Numbered from the stretch's first letter, positions 8,687 through 14,968 are shown. The stretch: 14,984 bases of DNA from an uncultured Eubacteriales bacterium (GCA_900555665.1 USLX01000048.1:1-14984), one strand, 5' to 3'. Notes: generated by a model not told the origin, from the sequence alone. Translations and numbers: made by a program.

Positions 8687-8720
8687 AAAAAAGCGGCCCT
8701 GCAAAAAGCAGAACCGCTTT
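8687..8720 (-). terminator. Intrinsic terminator in front of livJ
   Basis: On the minus strand a 10-bp stem (two G-U pairs) plus three A-U pairs at its base, arms 8708-8720 and 8690-8702, with a 5-nt T loop, is followed by TTTTTTG. It lies 20 nt after the stop of the 91-aa ORF and 70 nt before the livJ start. It either ends the small gene or acts as an attenuator for the liv operon. Confidence 0.85.
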
Positions 8721-8730
8721 GAATCACCTT

Positions 8731-8750
8731 GCCGGCCCCTTCAGGCCGGC
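8731..8750 (-). repeat. Hairpin containing the stop codon of the 91-aa ORF
   Basis: Perfect 7-bp GC stem (8731-8737 with 8744-8750) whose 6-nt loop holds most of the TGA stop at 8741-8743. No U-tract follows. A terminating ribosome would cover it, so its folding should depend on translation. Confidence 0.5.
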
Positions 8751-9016
8751 TCAGGAATCCTTGCGAATACGCTTTTTGCACTCCCCTGCTTGTTCCATAC
8801 AAGCAGGCTCATAATAATGAGGGCCAGCAGGCCAATCAGTACGGAAAGGCGCAGAGCTGCCGCCAGAACCAGTACAATAAAAATGGACACTGCGCAAATG
8901 GCAGTGTCCAGGCAGGTATTCACAGACGCATTGCTCATACGGGCATCACAAGCAGCCGGTGCGCACATGGCTGCATCGGCACTGGTAGTATTCTGCTTAC
9001 AAACCAACTGCATCAT
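8741..9016 (-). CDS. Unrecognised 91-aa Cys-containing, Ile/Leu/Val-rich small membrane protein or leader peptide
   Basis: Starts ATG at 9016 with AAGGAGG 8 nt upstream; a GTG at 9025 overlaps that site and is rejected. The N-terminal 40 residues are polar, with four Cys (6, 18, 23, 35) and a fifth at 41. Two hydrophobic stretches follow (about 40-55 and 58-74), which would make a helical hairpin in the membrane, then a short basic/polar tail. In residues 40-74, 21 of 35 are Ile, Leu or Val. I recognise no family. It has a consensus promoter, sits directly before the liv operon in the same direction and is followed by a terminator. A terminator-like hairpin also lies inside the gene (8876-8909). 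It could be a small membrane protein co-regulated with the transporter, or a long attenuation leader. Confidence 0.6.
   Translation of the reverse strand: MMQLVCKQNTTSADAAMCAPAACDARMSNASVNTCLDTAICAVSIFIVLVLAAALRLSVLIGLLALIIMSLLVWNKQGSAKSVFARIPEPA
8876..8909 (-). terminator. Terminator-like hairpin inside the 91-aa ORF
   Basis: Perfect 9-bp stem GGACACTGC/GCAGTGTCC (8885-8893 with 8901-8909), 7-nt loop, followed on the minus strand by ATTTTTATTG. It has the form of an intrinsic terminator but lies in codons 36-46 of the ORF. It would fold only when no ribosome is translating the region. Confidence 0.55.
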
Positions 9017-9045
9017 GTTGTGCACCTCCTTGAAACGATGGGCTC

Positions 9046-9074
9046 ATTATACTCGTTTACTTTAGCGATGTCAA
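9046..9074 (-). promoter_or_regulatory. Consensus sigma-A promoter upstream of the 91-aa ORF and the liv operon
   Basis: Exact TTGACA (9069-9074), 17-bp spacer, exact TATAAT (9046-9051) on the minus strand. Transcription would start near 9039, about 23 nt before the ATG at 9016. It diverges from the promoter at 9232-9260; the AT-rich 157 bp between them hold no other feature I can support. Confidence 0.88.
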
Positions 9075-9231
9075 GTGCTGAAATGGTAAAAAAGCGCGAA
9101 ATTTCCCGGTGGCTTTTGTAAAAATCTCACAAATTCACCTGGATTACTTTTTCTCATGCCCGTATTTCAAAGACATCTGTTCGTAAATTAAAGACTATCC
9201 CCTCTTTTTCCGCCAAATTCCGCGTGAATAC

Positions 9232-9260
9232 TTGCATTTTCAGGAACTTTTTGTTATGAT
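9232..9260 (+). promoter_or_regulatory. Probable promoter of the E2/CAT-fold gene
   Basis: TTGCAT (9232-9237), 17-bp spacer, TATGAT (9255-9260). The -10 is good and the -35 weak. Transcription near 9267 gives a leader of about 57 nt with a small TTGGC/GCCAA hairpin. Confidence 0.5.
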
Positions 9261-9323
9261 ACATCCGCGTCAACCGACGTGATCTTGGCTTTTTTCGCCA
9301 AATTAAGGTGTGTGATTGAAACT

Positions 9324-10199
9324 ATGGAGAAGAAAAAACGTCGCTGGGGCGACCGGAAGGACGGCGTGCTGCTTCGCGATCTCGACGGCATGCACTTCAT
9401 TACGCCGCTGATCTATCCGAACCGCTGCGACAACGAAGCGTACATTTCCGAGACCATCGACCTCACGAACATGAATGCGTACCTCGCCAAGCTCAACGCT
9501 GGCGAAACCGAATTCCGCTATACCATGTTCCACGTCATCGTCGCCGCGCTCATCAAAACCATTACGCTTCGCCCGAAGATGAACCGCTTCATCGCCAACA
9601 AGAATTTCTACCAGCGCAACGAGGTTTCGGCCTCCTTCGTCGTCAAAAAGCAGTTTGCGGACAACGCTGCCGAAGCGCTCGCCGTCATCCACGCAAAAGA
9701 CGATTCCACGCTGGAGACCATCCACGAGGACCTGCGTCATCAAATCCTCGACTGCAGGGACATCAACAAGGTTGACTCCTCGACGGACAGCATGGACTTT
9801 TTTAATAAAATGCCCCGCTGGCTCGGCAAGTTTCTGGTCTGGGTACTGACGAGGCTCGATATTCACGGCTGGATCCCCGCCAGCATCATTGAGACCGACC
9901 CGTATTACTGTACTGTCGTGATCTCCAACCTCGGCTCGATCAAGCTCAAGTCAGGCTACCATCATCTCACCAATTGGGGTACCTGCTCCATCTTCTGTAT
10001 CATCGGTGAAAAGTCGAAGCGCCCCGTCTTCCACGAGGACGGCACGGTCGAAATGCGCGAAATGCTCGATCTCGGCCTCACCATCGACGAGCGCCTGGCC
10101 GACGGTTACTACTATTCCAAAACCATTCGCCTGCTAAAAACCCTCCTGGAAAACCCCGAGCTCCTCGAAACCCCCGCCGCCCAGGAAATTGAATACTGA
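9324..10199 (+). CDS. Stand-alone E2/chloramphenicol-acetyltransferase-fold protein with altered active site
   Basis: Resembles the catalytic domain of 2-oxoacid dehydrogenase E2 acyltransferases and chloramphenicol acetyltransferase, which act as trimers with a His base on the acyl-CoA/substrate pair. 291 aa. Evidence is the central FRYTMFHVIVAALIKTI (64-80), VVISNLGSIKL (198-208), TNWGTCSIFCIIGE (216-229) and the C-terminal LDLGLTIDERLADGYYY (248-264), which matches the DHRxxDG active-site motif. The catalytic His is Glu here (E256), while D260 and G261 are kept. No lipoyl or peripheral-subunit-binding domain and no E1/E3 genes are nearby, so it is not a normal dehydrogenase component. The ATG at 9324 follows AAGGTG at a longish 13 nt. 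Monocistronic. The chemistry is unknown; resistance to chloramphenicol is not implied. Confidence 0.75.
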   Translation: MEKKKRRWGDRKDGVLLRDLDGMHFITPLIYPNRCDNEAYISETIDLTNMNAYLAKLNAGETEFRYTMFHVIVAALIKTITLRPKMNRFIANKNFYQRNEVSASFVVKKQFADNAAEALAVIHAKDDSTLETIHEDLRHQILDCRDINKVDSSTDSMDFFNKMPRWLGKFLVWVLTRLDIHGWIPASIIETDPYYCTVVISNLGSIKLKSGYHHLTNWGTCSIFCIIGEKSKRPVFHEDGTVEMREMLDLGLTIDERLADGYYYSKTIRLLKTLLENPELLETPAAQEIEY

Positions 10200-10211
10200 T
10201 CCGCACATGTA

Positions 10212-10358
10212 GGGGCCGATGCCCTCATCTGCCCAAAGGCCCCCTCTACCAAGAGGGGGCTGTCACCGAAGGTGACTGGGGGAGATCCCCGCCGCAGCGG
10301 ATAGCCTCCCTTGTGTAAAGGGAGGTGTCAAAAATCGAAGATTTTTGACGGAGGGATT
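10212..10358. repeat. Composite of short structured intergenic repeats (copy 1)
   Basis: Noncoding stretch made of successive hairpins: an imperfect GGGCCGATG/CATCTGCCC stem (about 10214-10234); CCCCCTCT-ACCA-AGAGGGGG (10240-10259); GTCACC-GAA-GGTGAC (10262-10276); GGGG-AGAT-CCCC (about 10279-10290); CCTCCCTT with its complement (10305-10312, 10318-10325); and a perfect 10-bp GTCAAAAATC-GAA-GATTTTTGAC (10327-10349). The part 10238-10299 recurs at 14826-14886 with about 56 of 62 positions identical. This resembles small dispersed REP/MITE-like elements. No coding potential is seen. Confidence 0.75.
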
Positions 10359-10389
10359 GTCAAACTGCAAACACACGCTGATAAAAGCA

Positions 10390-10420
10390 CCAGACCTCTT
10401 TTCAGAGGTCTGGTTTTTTT
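10390..10420. terminator. Terminator shared by converging genes
   Basis: Perfect 10-bp stem CCAGACCTCT/AGAGGTCTGG (10390-10399 with 10404-10413), loop TTTC, followed on the plus strand by TTTTTTT. It ends the E2/CAT-fold transcript. The stop codon of the minus-strand CorC-like gene (10419-10421) overlaps the far end; on that strand the stem is followed by TGCTTTTAT, so it may work in both directions. Confidence 0.88.
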
Positions 10421-11663
10421 ATCCATGTTCCACAGCCGCAGCACAGCGCACCTCGATCTGCTCAATGCGGTGCGCCTCGACGCTTTTCACGCGCACCTGC
10501 AGTCCGTTCCATTCAAATTCCTCGCCGGCCTCCGGTACGCGGCCAAACTGCTCCATCACCCATCCGCTGACAGAGACCATCTCCGAATCCGTCTTGACGT
10601 GGAAATGCTCGCAGAACTCCTCGAGATCCATTCCCGCATCGACCAGATAGGTGTCCTCGCCGGTCTTGTGCAGCAGCACCTCGACCTCGTCGTGTTCATC
10701 CCAGATCTCGCCGACCAGCTCCTCCAGAATGTCCTCCATCGTCACAATGCCGCAGGTGCCGCCGTATTCATCGACCACAACCGCAATGTGGGTCTTGCCC
10801 TTCTGCAGTTTTTTCAGCAGCAGGCTGATCGGCTCGTTCTCAAGCACGAAAATGACCGGCGAGAGAATCTCGCGCAGCGTCCTGTCTGTGATCCCACAGC
10901 CGACGTAGAAATCCTTCTGATGGACGGTGCCGAGGATGTTGTCGATGCTGCCCTCATAGACCAGCAGCCGCGAATGCTTCGTTTCGGAAAACATTGCCGC
11001 AATCTCCTCCCGCGTCGCCCCCACCGGGAGCGCCGCCAGGTCGACCCGGTGGACGAGAATGTCCTGCGCCTCCTGCTCCGAAAACTCAATCGCGTTTTTC
11101 AGCAGTTCGCCCTCGTTTTTGTCGATGCTTCCGTCCTGTTGAACCTCGTCAACCAGCATCAGCAGCTCCTCCTGCGACATCCGACTATCCGGATTCAGCC
11201 GGAACACCTTTGCCAGCAGCTTTTTCCAAAGCGAGAATAAAAAATTCAGCGGCGTGAACGCCCAGATCAAAAGCTGGATGAGCGGCGCGGAAAACATCGC
11301 AAACCGCTCCGCGCAGTCCTTTGCAATGCTCTTCGGCGAAATTTCCCCGAAAATCAAGACCACCACCGTCACCACGACCGTGGAGATCGTCGCGCCCGAA
11401 TCGCCATACTGCCGCACGAAAATCACCGTCCCGAGCGACGCCATCGCAATGTTCACAATGTTGTTCCCGATGAGCACCGTCGAGATCAACTTGCCGTACT
11501 GTTCCTCCAGCCGGCAGGCCAGCGCAGCCTTCTTGTTCCCCTTCTCGGCCAACGCCTTCAGTTTTGTGGTGTTGACCGAGGAAAATGCGGTCTCTGTCGC
11601 GGAAAAATAGGCCGATAAAAGCAAACAGACCGCCATAATGATGATGTATGTACTGGTAGCCAA
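10419..11663 (-). CDS. HlyC/CorC (CNNM-type) membrane protein, probable Mg2+/divalent cation transporter
   Basis: Family of DUF21/CNNM membrane proteins with cytoplasmic CBS domains, linked to Mg2+ and Co2+ efflux (MpfA, CorB/CorC). 414 aa: DUF21 membrane domain about 1-155, with SATETAF (21-27) and FGEISPKS (105-112); two CBS motifs about 203-322, with DEYGGTCGIVTMEDILEELV (298-317); CorC_HlyC domain about 335-410. I choose the TTG at 11661-11663 as start because AAGGAG lies 8 nt upstream; an in-frame TTG at 11687 lies upstream of that site, and the next ATG (codon 10) falls within the first membrane segment. A consensus promoter at 11859-11887 gives a leader of about 190 nt. A CBS pair usually senses adenine nucleotides in this family. 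Confidence 0.9.
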   Translation of the reverse strand: MATSTYIIIMAVCLLLSAYFSATETAFSSVNTTKLKALAEKGNKKAALACRLEEQYGKLISTVLIGNNIVNIAMASLGTVIFVRQYGDSGATISTVVVTVVVLIFGEISPKSIAKDCAERFAMFSAPLIQLLIWAFTPLNFLFSLWKKLLAKVFRLNPDSRMSQEELLMLVDEVQQDGSIDKNEGELLKNAIEFSEQEAQDILVHRVDLAALPVGATREEIAAMFSETKHSRLLVYEGSIDNILGTVHQKDFYVGCGITDRTLREILSPVIFVLENEPISLLLKKLQKGKTHIAVVVDEYGGTCGIVTMEDILEELVGEIWDEHDEVEVLLHKTGEDTYLVDAGMDLEEFCEHFHVKTDSEMVSVSGWVMEQFGRVPEAGEEFEWNGLQVRVKSVEAHRIEQIEVRCAAAVEHG

Positions 11664-11750
11664 AGTAAATACTCCTTGATTTGTCAAATTTTATATAGCG
11701 GAAAAGCTCCGCCGAAAGCGCAAAAAAGCACGTCCACCCCGCCAGACTCT

Positions 11751-11822
11751 CTAGCAGCGCGGATATGCCCGTACATCGATATGACAAGTCAAGTGGTTTT
11801 CGTCATTACTGTCTGCGTCCAT
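11751..11822 (-). CDS. Possible 23-aa acidic upstream ORF in the CorC-like leader
   Basis: ATG at 11822, TAG at 11751-11753, product beginning MDADSNDENH with four acidic residues in the first eight, plus two Cys. GGAGGTGA (an eight-base match to the anti-Shine-Dalgarno) lies upstream, but with 13 nt from GGAGG to the ATG, longer than ideal. It starts about 30 nt into the leader and ends 88 nt before the CorC-like start codon. No family recognised. It may be a regulatory leader peptide or chance. Confidence 0.35.
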   Translation of the reverse strand: MDADSNDENHLTCHIDVRAYPRC

Positions 11823-11858
11823 GCGCGCCCAGTCACCTCCAACTCATGAATTTCCGTC

Positions 11859-11887
11859 ATTATATCAGACCCGCGCCCTTCTGTCAA
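11859..11887 (-). promoter_or_regulatory. Consensus sigma-A promoter of the CorC-like gene
   Basis: Exact TTGACA (11882-11887), 17-bp spacer, exact TATAAT (11859-11864) on the minus strand. Start near 11852. Upstream, 11893-11919 forms a 10-bp stem with one A/C mismatch and a 7-nt loop, without a U-tract. The remaining stretch up to the HD gene stop at 12056 holds nothing I can name, and no clear terminator for the HD gene. Confidence 0.88.
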
Positions 11888-12055
11888 TCACCGGAGCAGC
11901 GGTTTCCGCCCGCCGCTCCGCCGGTTACCTGTCACCGTTCTTTCCCCGATCCAGCCACATACTATACGTCGGGACAGTCCAATCTGCATCCCAAAAGTAG
12001 ATCCATTGCTCAGACCGGGAATCTCATTGGGGCCTTCCGGAATTTCAATGTCAGA

Positions 12056-12628
12056 TCAGTCTTTTTGCTCCGCAGCGGCGATCTTCGCCTTCGTATCGTT
12101 CCGAATTTCCTCGCGCAGCTCCCGCAATACCTGCGACCAGGCAACCGCATCGTCCGCATACGTCATGTTCAGCTGATACTCATGCGGTTCCCATGTTGCA
12201 ATGTCCGACTCGTTGTGCTGCACGATGGCCTCCAGCTTGTCCAAAGACTTATAAAGCTTTGCCTCCGGCGTCTCCAGCGCAATCATCTCGCGGTAGAGCG
12301 CTTCCATTTCCCTGGACACAGGCTCCGTCAGCCTCCGCACCCATGCCATCAGCTCCGCTTCCTCGCGCGCCTCATCCGCGTCCGTCTTGGCAAATGTCGG
12401 GATGTCTCCGATGAAGCACTCGCCGAGATCGTGGATCAGGCACATCCGAATCACCTTGTCAATGTCCACATGGGGAAATTCATCCTTCATCCAGAACGCC
12501 ATCAGCGCAATCCGCCAGCTGTGCTCCGCAACCGACTCATGCCGCCCGCCGGATGTGTAGCAGTGCCGCGTCTCGTCCTTCAGCCGCTCCGCCACATGCA
12601 GCGCATCCAATAACGCTCTCGCGTCCAT
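12056..12628 (-). CDS. HD-domain phosphohydrolase (YfbR/HDDC2-like)
   Basis: Metal-dependent phosphohydrolase of the HD superfamily; relatives such as YfbR remove phosphate from deoxynucleoside monophosphates. 190 aa. The motif set is complete: RHESVAEHSW (His36), IHDLGE (His66, Asp67), GDIPTF (74-79) and SLDKLEA (Asp130). ATG at 12628 with AGGGGAGAGG just upstream, in the 17-nt gap after radA, so it is the last gene of the cwlD-radA-HD operon. A nucleotide-pool or repair-related role would fit the radA neighbour, but the substrate is inferred. Confidence 0.85.
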   Translation of the reverse strand: MDARALLDALHVAERLKDETRHCYTSGGRHESVAEHSWRIALMAFWMKDEFPHVDIDKVIRMCLIHDLGECFIGDIPTFAKTDADEAREEAELMAWVRRLTEPVSREMEALYREMIALETPEAKLYKSLDKLEAIVQHNESDIATWEPHEYQLNMTYADDAVAWSQVLRELREEIRNDTKAKIAAAEQKD

Positions 12629-12645
12629 ATCCCTCTCCCCTTTTC

Positions 12646-14007
12646 TCAGACCGGCAGAGCAAATTCAATTGCCTCCCGGATATTCCGCACCCGCACGACC
12701 TCGAGGCCCTCCGGGATCTGTACATTCCCCGTCCCGTGCCGCGGGATCAGGCATTTTTTGAATCCGATCCGTGCCGCCTCGCCGAGCCGTTGCTGCAGCG
12801 CCAGCACCGCGCGCACCTCGCCCGTCAGCCCGACCTCGCCGATGGCCGTCACGTCCGAGTCCATCGGCTTGTCCCGGTAGCTCGACGCCACGGCCAGCAC
12901 CAGCGCCAGATCCGCCGCCGGCTCATTGAGCTGCAGCCCGCCGATGACATTGATGTACCCGTCACACATCCCGATGTTCAGCCCCCCGCGCTTTTCAATC
13001 ACCGCAAACAGCAGATTCGCCCGGTTGAAGTCAAACCCGTCCGTCGTCCGCCGCGGCACGTTGAAGCTTGTCCGCGCGACGAGCGCCTGAATCTCCGCCA
13101 TCACTGGCCGCGACCCCTCCATTACGCACGCCACACACGTCCCCGGCGCATGCAGCGGCCGACCCGAGAGCAGCATCTCCGACGGATTCGGCACCTCAAT
13201 CAGCCCGTTCTGTTCCATTTCAAACACGCCGATCTCGTTCGTTGACCCAAATCGGTTCTTCACCGCCCGCAGAATGCGATAGTTGCTCGTCTGCTCGCCC
13301 TCAAAGTAGAGCACGCAGTCCACCATGTGCTCGAGCACCTTCGGCCCTGCAATCGCGCCCTCCTTGTTGACGTGGCCAACCACAAAAACCGTAATTCCCG
13401 TCGACTTGGCAAGCTGCATCAGCAGCATCGTGCATTCTTTCACCTGCGACACGCTCCCCGGCGAGGACGTGTTTTCCGCATGATAGAGCGTCTGAATCGA
13501 GTCGACGATCAAAATGTCCGGCTTCACGGTCTCCACGCTCTCCAAAATCGCGTCAATGTCCGTCTCCGAGAGCAGCATCAGCTCATCGTTTTCGACATGC
13601 AGCCGCGCCGCGCGCAGCTTGATCTGTTGCTCTGATTCTTCGCCGGAAACGTACAAAACCTGCGCGTTTTTCCCGAGATACGAACAAATCTGCAGCAGCA
13701 GCGTCGACTTGCCAATCCCCGGCGCACCGCCGACCAGCACCAGCGATCCGGCCACGCCGCCGCCCCCCAGCACCCGGTCGAGCTCTCCCATCCCGGTCGA
13801 AAACCGGATCTCATTGCCCACCGTCACGTCGCGCAGCTTCTTCGGCATGCTCCGCGCCGCCGTGCGCACAGCCGCCTTTTGCGCCGGGGCCTTTTTGTCC
13901 TCAAACTCCACAATCGAGTTCCAAGCCCCGCAGGCCGGGCATTGCCCCTGCCAGCGCGGCGTCTCATTGCCGCACTCCTTGCAGACAAATACCGTCTTAG
14001 ACTTCAT
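12646..14007 (-). CDS. radA: DNA repair protein RadA
   Basis: RecA-like ATPase that promotes branch migration and processing of recombination intermediates. 453 aa, the usual length. N-terminal zinc finger Cys9, Cys12, Cys23, Cys26; Walker A GGAPGIGKST (93-102); Walker B ILIVDS (165-170); the RadA-specific KNRFG (250-254); and a C-terminal Lon-protease-like domain (about 300-450) with NVIGGLQLNEPAADLA and IGEVGLTGEVR. The ATG at 14007 follows AAAGAGGA at about 8 nt and overlaps the end of cwlD by 11 nt, indicating coupled translation. Confidence 0.97.
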   Translation of the reverse strand: MKSKTVFVCKECGNETPRWQGQCPACGAWNSIVEFEDKKAPAQKAAVRTAARSMPKKLRDVTVGNEIRFSTGMGELDRVLGGGGVAGSLVLVGGAPGIGKSTLLLQICSYLGKNAQVLYVSGEESEQQIKLRAARLHVENDELMLLSETDIDAILESVETVKPDILIVDSIQTLYHAENTSSPGSVSQVKECTMLLMQLAKSTGITVFVVGHVNKEGAIAGPKVLEHMVDCVLYFEGEQTSNYRILRAVKNRFGSTNEIGVFEMEQNGLIEVPNPSEMLLSGRPLHAPGTCVACVMEGSRPVMAEIQALVARTSFNVPRRTTDGFDFNRANLLFAVIEKRGGLNIGMCDGYINVIGGLQLNEPAADLALVLAVASSYRDKPMDSDVTAIGEVGLTGEVRAVLALQQRLGEAARIGFKKCLIPRHGTGNVQIPEGLEVVRVRNIREAIEFALPV

Positions 14008-14713
14008 CTTCTGTTCCTCTTTCCCGGATCCATTCGATCACCGCGCCGCAAACCGCCGCGCTCAGCTTTTTCTGATATCCCGCGTCCTGCAGCAGCGCAG
14101 CCTCCGCCGCGTTCGATAAAAATCCGCACTCCACCAAAACCGCCGGCCCGTTCACATGCTCCATCAAATAAACGCCCCGTGCCGCCTTCACCTGGCGGTG
14201 ATTGCCCGGGTCAACCTGCGCCCGCAGCGCCGCCTGAATCCCCTCCGCCAGACTGCGGCTTCCGTCCGTCGCTGCATAAAACACCTGCGCGCCGCGATAT
14301 TTCGATTCTGTAAAAAAATTCTGGTGCACGCTGAGCAATACCGCTCCCACCGTCTCGTTGGTCCGTTTCACGCGGTTTTTCAAATCCGAGACCTTTTTCT
14401 CCGCGATCCCGCTGCACCCCTCGGAATAGAGCGCCGTGTCCGTCTCGCGCAGCATCTGCACCCGCGCGCCAAGCAGCCGCAGCAGATCGCAGATCCTTTG
14501 CGAAATCTCCAGATTCAGCGTCTTTTCGAGCACTCCATCCGCCGTGCTCGCGCCTCCGTCTTCGCCGCCGTGTCCCGCGTCGATCACCACAAGCATCTCC
14601 GCCTCAACATACGCCGAAGCCTCCGCCGCCAGCCGCGGCACAGAGTACAAACACATCGCCAAAACCAGCCCGAACAGCCCCACTGCAAGTACCAGCGCGC
14701 CCCGATTTTTCAT
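13997..14713 (-). CDS. cwlD: N-acetylmuramoyl-L-alanine amidase, CwlD type
   Basis: Zinc amidase (Amidase_3) that removes peptide side chains from muramic acid; CwlD does so in the spore cortex as a step to muramic delta-lactam. 238 aa, close to B. subtilis CwlD. An N-terminal signal anchor (about 5-23) exports it. Zinc ligands and catalytic residues are seen: DAGHGG (His48), LEKTLNLE (Glu63), SVHQN (His130) and VECGFLSN (Glu195). TALYSEGCSGIAEKKVSDLKNRV is CwlD-like. The start at 14713 is chosen because GGGGTGATC lies 3 nt before the ATG; an in-frame upstream codon at 14785 lacks such a site and overlaps the promoter. Sporulation use is inferred; no sigma-E or sigma-G promoter was identified. 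Confidence 0.82.
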   Translation of the reverse strand: MKNRGALVLAVGLFGLVLAMCLYSVPRLAAEASAYVEAEMLVVIDAGHGGEDGGASTADGVLEKTLNLEISQRICDLLRLLGARVQMLRETDTALYSEGCSGIAEKKVSDLKNRVKRTNETVGAVLLSVHQNFFTESKYRGAQVFYAATDGSRSLAEGIQAALRAQVDPGNHRQVKAARGVYLMEHVNGPAVLVECGFLSNAAEAALLQDAGYQKKLSAAVCGAVIEWIRERGTEDEV

Positions 14714-14750
14714 TTCGATCACCCCATAGCATCCTATGAGGCATAAACTC

Positions 14751-14779
14751 AGTATAGCATAGAAATCCCCCCCTGAAAA
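14751..14779 (-). promoter_or_regulatory. Probable promoter of the cwlD-radA-HD operon
   Basis: TTTTCA (14774-14779), 17-bp spacer including a run of seven G, then TATACT (14751-14756) on the minus strand. Start near 14744, about 31 nt before the cwlD ATG. Confidence 0.55.
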
Positions 14780-14825
14780 GCGCAAATTCTATGACCTGAA
14801 GATGCGTAGCAGAAATGGTTTTCAA

Positions 14826-14886
14826 GGCCCCCTCTACCAAGAGTGGCTGTCGCCGAAGGCGACTGGGGGAGAACCCCGCCGCGGCG
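14826..14886. repeat. Structured intergenic repeat (copy 2)
   Basis: Second copy of the 10238-10299 element. The central hairpin is GTCGCC-GAA-GGCGAC, where copy 1 has GTCACC-GAA-GGTGAC: both sides of one base pair changed together. The GGGG/CCCC hairpin is kept with loop AGAA; the first hairpin is partly broken (AAGAGTGG). An 8-bp inverted repeat, GGTTTTCA (14817-14824) and TGAAAACC (14888-14895), brackets this copy. Noncoding. Confidence 0.75.
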
Positions 14887-14888
14887 AT

Positions 14889-14922
14889 GAAAACCCGGAC
14901 GCAGAATCCTCTGCGCCCGGGT
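14889..14922 (-). terminator. Possible terminator of a gene beyond the right edge
   Basis: On the minus strand, a 13-bp stem with one G-U pair (14910-14922 with 14893-14905) and loop GGAT, followed by TTTTC. It would end a minus-strand transcript entering from the right. The T-run is short. Confidence 0.5.
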
Positions 14923-14947
14923 CTTGGTTTTGGTTGTACCAAAGACA

Positions 14948-14968
14948 ACCCCCGGCTATGCCGGGGGT
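14948..14968. repeat. Perfect GC palindrome at the right edge
   Basis: 9-bp perfect stem ACCCCCGGC/GCCGGGGGT around TAT, next to a run of seven A on the plus strand (14969-14975). The T-tract is on the wrong side for a strong minus-strand terminator (TTGTCTTT follows the stem there). It could be a second weak terminator or the end of a repeat or IS200/IS605-like element continuing outside; the window does not decide. Confidence 0.45.

Noticed and set aside
7076..8722. Long plus-strand open frame opposite livJ
   Set aside because: It is antisense to a clearly identified lipoprotein gene; the open frame is a by-product of GC-rich codons.
8618..8760. T-box riboswitch before livJ
   Set aside because: The conserved T-box GGTGG-ACCGCG element is not present; only plain hairpins are seen.
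9279..9323. Upstream GTG start for the E2/CAT-fold protein
   Set aside because: No ribosome binding site before the GTG at 9279; the added residues are hydrophobic leader-derived sequence. The ATG at 9324 follows AAGGTG and begins a plausible N-terminus.
11185..11787. Minus-strand open frame overlapping the CorC-like gene start
   Set aside because: Different frame from the conserved DUF21 domain, no ribosome binding site at its start, and most of it lies inside the gene.
11664..11852. Known Mg2+ (M-box) or Mn2+ (yybP-ykoY) riboswitch before the CorC-like gene
   Set aside because: I could not find the conserved core sequences of either class by eye; a covariance-model scan would settle it.
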